Shown: positions 60,605-64,000 of the stretch, one piece after another
Layout: each line of letters opens with the position of its first letter
Numbering within the stretch: the first letter of the stretch is position 1
Origin: Brockia lithotrophica
GTDB lineage: Bacteria > Bacillota > Bacilli > Thermicanales > DSM-22653
Assembly (NCBI GenBank): GCA_003050565.1
Contig: PEBW01000005.1
Coordinates: 62,001 to 126,000 of the forward strand
DNA length: 64,000 nucleotides
Reading direction: 5' to 3'
Translations under genes and position numbers: made by a program
The notes under the pieces: model-generated
Database searches by the model: none
Seen by the model: the letters and a program-made list of their open reading frames with translations, nothing else
What the model was told of the DNA's origin: nothing

Positions 60605-62460
60605 CGACTTCCCCCTCCCCCCGGCTGTGCGGGAGTCGGGAAGGCATCCCCGCCGGAACGGCTTCCCGAATTAGAGGGTGCTGGAGCTCCGCTCCGAGAA
60701 CCTCCCCAAGAGCCCCCGGGTGTGCTTGAACCGGGGGCTTGGCCTCCCCGCGGCATCATCCCCGGGACGGCCATCTCCCGACTCGGGGAAGGTTGGAATC
60801 CCCCCGTTCCCTGAGCGGAAACCGGGCGCGGAACGAGGACGACGTCGCCTTCGGCGAGTCCCGAGACGATTTCCGCCTGCCGAATTCCGATGAGTCCCAC
60901 TTCAACGGGCCGAAGCGCCACACCGGGCGGAAGAGGGGGAGGTGCCGAGGGCTGCCCGTTGGCCTTTGCCGAATCTTCCCCTCCGCCTTCCGGGGACTTC
61001 GACCCGGACGTGCTCTCCTGGCCTCTTTCTGCGGAGGAAACGGGTACATAGACGAACGCCGCGTTTCCACGGCGGACCACCGCCTCTACGGGCACGAGCA
61101 AGGCGTCGTCTTTTTCGGCGACGAGGATTTGCGCCTCCGCCGTCATCCCGATCTTGAGACCGGATACCGCGGGGACGTGGATGGTCACCGGAAAGGTGGC
61201 GACTCCGTTTTGCACTTCGCCTTCGTCGCCGATCGCGAGGACGTCCCCCTTGAGGGGGGTTTGCGATACGGCCTGCACCGTAACCTCTGCCGTCTGCCCG
61301 ACTTTGATCTTGTTCACGTCGAGCTCGTCGACGTGGATGACCACTTGAAGGCTTTGATCGTCGATGATGTGAAGGAGGTCCTGCCCGGGGACGACCGCCT
61401 GCCCGGCGACGACAAAGACTTGGGAAATCTTTCCGTCGATGGGAGCCTTGACGGGATCCGGCGCCTCGCCCTGGGCCTGGTACTGGGCAATGCGCTGCCG
61501 CGACTGCGCGATGCGGTCGTCGAGCTGGGATAGCTGCGACGCCAGATTTGCATCCTGCGCAGAAACGGGGCGCACTGCGGCGACCGCTTGTCCCCGAGAG
61601 ACGACCTGACCCGGCTTTCCGTCCACGCGGACGACACGACCTTCCGTCTGCGCGCGGAGGGAAATCCGCTCGGGAGAGAGGAAAACGCCCTCTTGCAAGG
61701 CGGATACGACGGAGCCGTCGGCAAGGCGAAAAACGACCTGCGCCTTTACCCCTTCCTGCACCGTTCCGACGACCTGTACCGTCACCTTTCGCGCCGACAC
61801 GCCCTCCACGACGTCGAGAAAGGGATCTACGGAGACGACGCGACCTTGCAGGGTTTCCTTAGATTCCCCGCCGAGGGAAACCTCTGCCGCCGTTCCCGGT
61901 TGCAGCTTCGCCGCGTCTCCTTCCGCGACGTACACCGCGAGGCGCGATTCCCCCGTAAGCGTGAGCGTGGCGATCTGCATCCCCGGAGACACCGGATCTC
62001 CCGGGTGGACGACGACGTCGGCGAGGAGACCGTCTGCCGGAGCGACGATCGTCTCCTCCTTTGCGGCCGCCTGCTCTTGGGCCTGCATGCGCGCCACGAG
62101 CTGCTCGCGCTGGGTGAGGAGCTCGGCAAGAGTGGCCTCTTCCTGCGAAATCTGCGCGCTCATGTCCTTCCCGGCAAAGCGGACGAGCTCGTCGCCTGCG
62201 CTGACGCGGTCCCCCGCCTTGACGAGAACTTCCGAAACCGTGGCCGCCGTTTCCGCCTTGAGCGATACCGTCTGCGCGGACTCCACGGATCCCGATCCGT
62301 TCACTCCCACGGTGATCTTGCCGCGGACGACGCGGGCCTCCGAAAAGGAATCGAGAAAATTGGTAACTTTCTGGGCTTGTGCCCGAGACCACAAAAGGTA
62401 TCCGCCGCTCCCGAGGAGAAGGATGAGGACGAGAAGGGAAATCCAGATTTTCTTGGGCAC
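60601..62460 (-). CDS. Periplasmic-adaptor-like (HlyD/MacA) subunit of the exporter
   Basis: Membrane-anchored adaptor of a MacAB-like efflux system. Anchor KKIWISLLVLILLLGSGGYL, beta-barrel and two lipoyl-like segments (TAATVSEVLVKAGDRVSAGD, and APIDGKISQVFVVAGQAVVP), helical hairpin QISQEEATLAELLTQREQLV, a second hairpin near NLASQLSQLDDRIAQSRQRI and barrel parts up to about 560. The last about 70 residues are Gly/Ser/Pro-rich. GTG 62460 follows GGGAGG; the frame to 62526 is extra. First gene of the three-gene operon. Two lipoyl/hairpin sets in one protein is uncommon. Confidence 0.92.
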   Translation of the reverse strand: MPKKIWISLLVLILLLGSGGYLLWSRAQAQKVTNFLDSFSEARVVRGKITVGVNGSGSVESAQTVSLKAETAATVSEVLVKAGDRVSAGDELVRFAGKDMSAQISQEEATLAELLTQREQLVARMQAQEQAAAKEETIVAPADGLLADVVVHPGDPVSPGMQIATLTLTGESRLAVYVAEGDAAKLQPGTAAEVSLGGESKETLQGRVVSVDPFLDVVEGVSARKVTVQVVGTVQEGVKAQVVFRLADGSVVSALQEGVFLSPERISLRAQTEGRVVRVDGKPGQVVSRGQAVAAVRPVSAQDANLASQLSQLDDRIAQSRQRIAQYQAQGEAPDPVKAPIDGKISQVFVVAGQAVVPGQDLLHIIDDQSLQVVIHVDELDVNKIKVGQTAEVTVQAVSQTPLKGDVLAIGDEGEVQNGVATFPVTIHVPAVSGLKIGMTAEAQILVAEKDDALLVPVEAVVRRGNAAFVYVPVSSAERGQESTSGSKSPEGGGEDSAKANGQPSAPPPLPPGVALRPVEVGLIGIRQAEIVSGLAEGDVVLVPRPVSAQGTGGFQPSPSREMAVPGMMPRGGQAPGSSTPGGSWGGSRSGAPAPSNSGSRSGGDAFPTPAQPGGGGSR

Positions 62461-62617
62461 CGTCGTGGCCTCCCTCGCAATCCGGTCCGAACCGGCCAGA
62501 ACTCTGACGTCTACCTTACGGCGCAAATCTTAGAATTCCCTTAGAACTCCGTGGAGCTTTACCCGTGCCAGGGAGAAGCCCCGCCGCCATCTCCTCCCCG
62601 CTTCCCGCACGGCCGCG

Positions 62618-63658
62618 TCACTTCCCCGGAAAAAAGGCCACATCGCCCACGATGGGGATCCTCTGCCCGCAATACGGACAGCGCCAGGCGCCGTCTTCGT
62701 CCCGTTCGAGGTTCACCTCGCGCAGGACGAACCCTTCGCGCACGAGGAGCGGGCTCCCGCACGCGGGACAGTAGGTCGTCTCTCCGTCCACCTGCCGCAA
62801 ATTTCCCACGTACACGTAGCGGAGGTGGCGGCGGGCGATCGCATAGGCGCGAAGGAGGAAATCCGGCGGCGTGGGAGGCTCCGCGTAGCGGTAAGCGGGG
62901 AAGTAGCGGGACAGGTGCAGGAGGATCTCGGGATTCACGGAGGCGAGAAAGCGGGCGATTTCTTCGACCTCCTCGAGGTCGTCGTTCATCCCCGTGACGA
63001 GGAGCGTGGTGACTTCCACGTGGACGCGTTTGGCAGCGAGGGCGATCGTCCGCAGCACGGGATCGAGGCGGCCGCGGAGGGCGCGCCGATACGTCTCCGC
63101 TCGGAAAGATTTGAGGTCGACGTTCAGGGCGTCCACGTAGGGGAGGAGTTCCGCAAGGGGCGCTTCCTCGATGAACCCGTTCGTGACGAGGACGACGCGC
63201 CCTCCTCGCGCGCGGACGAGGCGGGCGGTGTCGCGCACGTATTCGTACCACACCGTAGGTTCGGAGTACGTGAAGGCCACGCCCACGCACCCCGGGCAGC
63301 GGCCGAGAAGGGTGAGGACGTCGTCCGGCGAGAGAAAGCGGACGGGAGGCGTTCCGTGGGCGATCTCCCAGTTCTGGCAGAAGGGACAGTGGAGGTTGCA
63401 CCCCCACGTCCCCAGGGAGAGGAGGAAATGCCCCGGATAGAAGTGGAAGAGAGGCTTCTTCTCCACCGGGTCGATGGCGAGGCTCGACACCGCCCCGTAG
63501 TTCAGCGTGACGAGTCGGCCGCCAACGCTACGCCGCACGCGGCAGAGCCCGGTCTGCCCCTCGCGCAGCGTGCACCGGTGGGGGCAGAGAAGGCAGCGCA
63601 CGCGCCCGTCGGGAAGCTTCTCGTACGCGGCGGCCTCGCGGACGAATTCCTCGTTCAC
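62618..63658 (-). CDS. AmmeMemoRadiSam-system radical SAM protein
   Basis: PflA-like radical SAM enzyme of the AmmeMemoRadiSam system. N-terminal Cys cluster VRCLLCPHRCTLREGQTGLC, SAM cluster LSLGTWGCNLHCPFCQNWEI (CxxxCxxC), SEPTVWYEYVRDT, LVTNGFIEEAPLAELLPYVD, and a C-terminal zinc-ribbon (YCPACGSPLLV ... WRCPYCGQRIP). 346 residues. GTG 63658 follows GGAGGG. The AMMECR1 gene that ends just upstream confirms the system. Confidence 0.93.
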   Translation of the reverse strand: MNEEFVREAAAYEKLPDGRVRCLLCPHRCTLREGQTGLCRVRRSVGGRLVTLNYGAVSSLAIDPVEKKPLFHFYPGHFLLSLGTWGCNLHCPFCQNWEIAHGTPPVRFLSPDDVLTLLGRCPGCVGVAFTYSEPTVWYEYVRDTARLVRARGGRVVLVTNGFIEEAPLAELLPYVDALNVDLKSFRAETYRRALRGRLDPVLRTIALAAKRVHVEVTTLLVTGMNDDLEEVEEIARFLASVNPEILLHLSRYFPAYRYAEPPTPPDFLLRAYAIARRHLRYVYVGNLRQVDGETTYCPACGSPLLVREGFVLREVNLERDEDGAWRCPYCGQRIPIVGDVAFFPGK

Positions 63659-63840
63659 ACCGCGTCCCTCCTTGCGGCCGGAGCGCCGGCACCCGCGTCC
63701 GGATCCCTTCCCCCGAAGCGGGCCGGCCCCACCCCGCAGACCCTGAAACCCCCGTAAGCAGCCGGATGCATTCGCTTGCCCCGAATCGAGGGAACGAACC
63801 CCGGGGGACCGGCCCCCGCACCCGTCCTCTTCCTTCGTCT

Positions 63841-64000
63841 CTAAGGCCGCTCGAGAAAGCGGCGGACGCGAAAGCGGTACAGCCGGTACGGCGTCCCGGG
63901 TGGAATCCCGGCCTTGCGCAAGGCGATGCGCACCTGCTCCTCGGGCGTGTCGATCCCCGGCAGGTCGGGGAGGAGGAGCCCCCGCCGGCGTCCCGCCTCC
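63841..64000 (-). CDS. AMMECR1-domain protein (AmmeMemoRadiSam protein A), partial
   Basis: Only the last about 53 codons are inside the window; the gene continues past 64000. The end reads [20 protein letters not shown] then [20 protein letters not shown] then VRRFLERP and TAG at 63841. The block LLLP...GID.PEEQ...A..KAG.P is the AMMECR1 C-terminus. Upstream of the radical SAM gene with 182 bases between them, which hold no visible gene. Confidence 0.85.
   Translation of the reverse strand, partial: EAGRRRGLLLPDLPGIDTPEEQVRIALRKAGIPPGTPYRLYRFRVRRFLERP

Overview
The window is a piece of chromosome from a GC-rich, endospore-forming, probably thermophilic Firmicute close to Bacillales. This rests on gene content and order. 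There are sporulation genes (spoIIP, gpr, an uninterrupted sigK) and several blocks that match Bacillus neighbourhoods: yqeG-yqeH ... aroE-nadD-yqeK-rsfS, holA-rpsT-gpr-spoIIP-yqxA, and hisS-aspS-[6S RNA]-yrzQ/yrrI-alaS-ireB-ruvX-yrzB-mltG. Shine-Dalgarno sites are strong and GTG/TTG starts are common. Many starts given here are internal to longer open frames, because the ribosome site sits there.

Region by region. 0-5.2 kb: a GH130-type glycosidase/phosphorylase, a four-module cyclic-di-GMP protein (degenerate GGDEF, EAL, CBS pair, GGDEF), an unrecognised 200-residue protein behind a very good promoter, and a His-rich NifX-like metal protein. 5.2-8.4 kb: a visibly AT-richer island beside a tRNA cluster. 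It holds a 49-residue membrane peptide, a decayed IS256-type transposase, an ABC ATPase and its frameshifted permease. 8.5-12.4 kb: tRNA-Val/Leu/Pro, yqxA, spoIIP, gpr, rpsT. 12.4-23.1 kb: holA, a DinG-like helicase, leuS, an SDR enzyme, rsfS, yqeK, nadD, aroE. The comEA-comEC competence genes that usually lie between rsfS and holA are absent. 23.2-26.7 kb: a molybdate island, with a Moco-riboswitch-like leader and terminator ahead of modB-modC-modA and a DUF364-type gene, placed between aroE and the yqeH side of the same ancestral block. 26.9-35.4 kb: a TraB-family lipoprotein, yqeH, yqeG, a glycosyltransferase/deacetylase/MFS operon and a YitT protein. 35.6-39.9 kb: moaA, a divergent E1-like (ThiF/MoeB) gene, sigK, a small Cys-containing membrane protein, hsp20.

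39.9-43.6 kb: an ATPase of a zinc ABC importer behind a near-perfect Zur box, followed by an overlapping, apparently frameshifted zinc-ribbon gene, then mltG, yrzB, ruvX and ireB. 43.6-52.3 kb: alaS with a T-box leader, yrrI, two small genes, a 6S RNA candidate, aspS and hisS. 52.4-64 kb: a BFN-domain nuclease and a macrodomain protein that share a palindromic promoter element, NAD(P)HX repair enzyme, 3-methyladenine glycosylase, YjbQ, a two-component pair, a convergent MacAB-like exporter operon, and a radical SAM protein. The window ends inside an AMMECR1-domain gene, so the last two belong to an AmmeMemoRadiSam locus.

The less ordinary items are the shared CTGT-N3-ACAG promoter element, the lone Zur-controlled ATPase with its frameshifted neighbour, the 49-residue peptide and IS remnant in the tRNA-side island, the His-rich NifX-like gene with a 13-bp palindrome at its predicted start site, and the orphan 200-residue protein. 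All calls come from reading sequence by eye; no database search was run.
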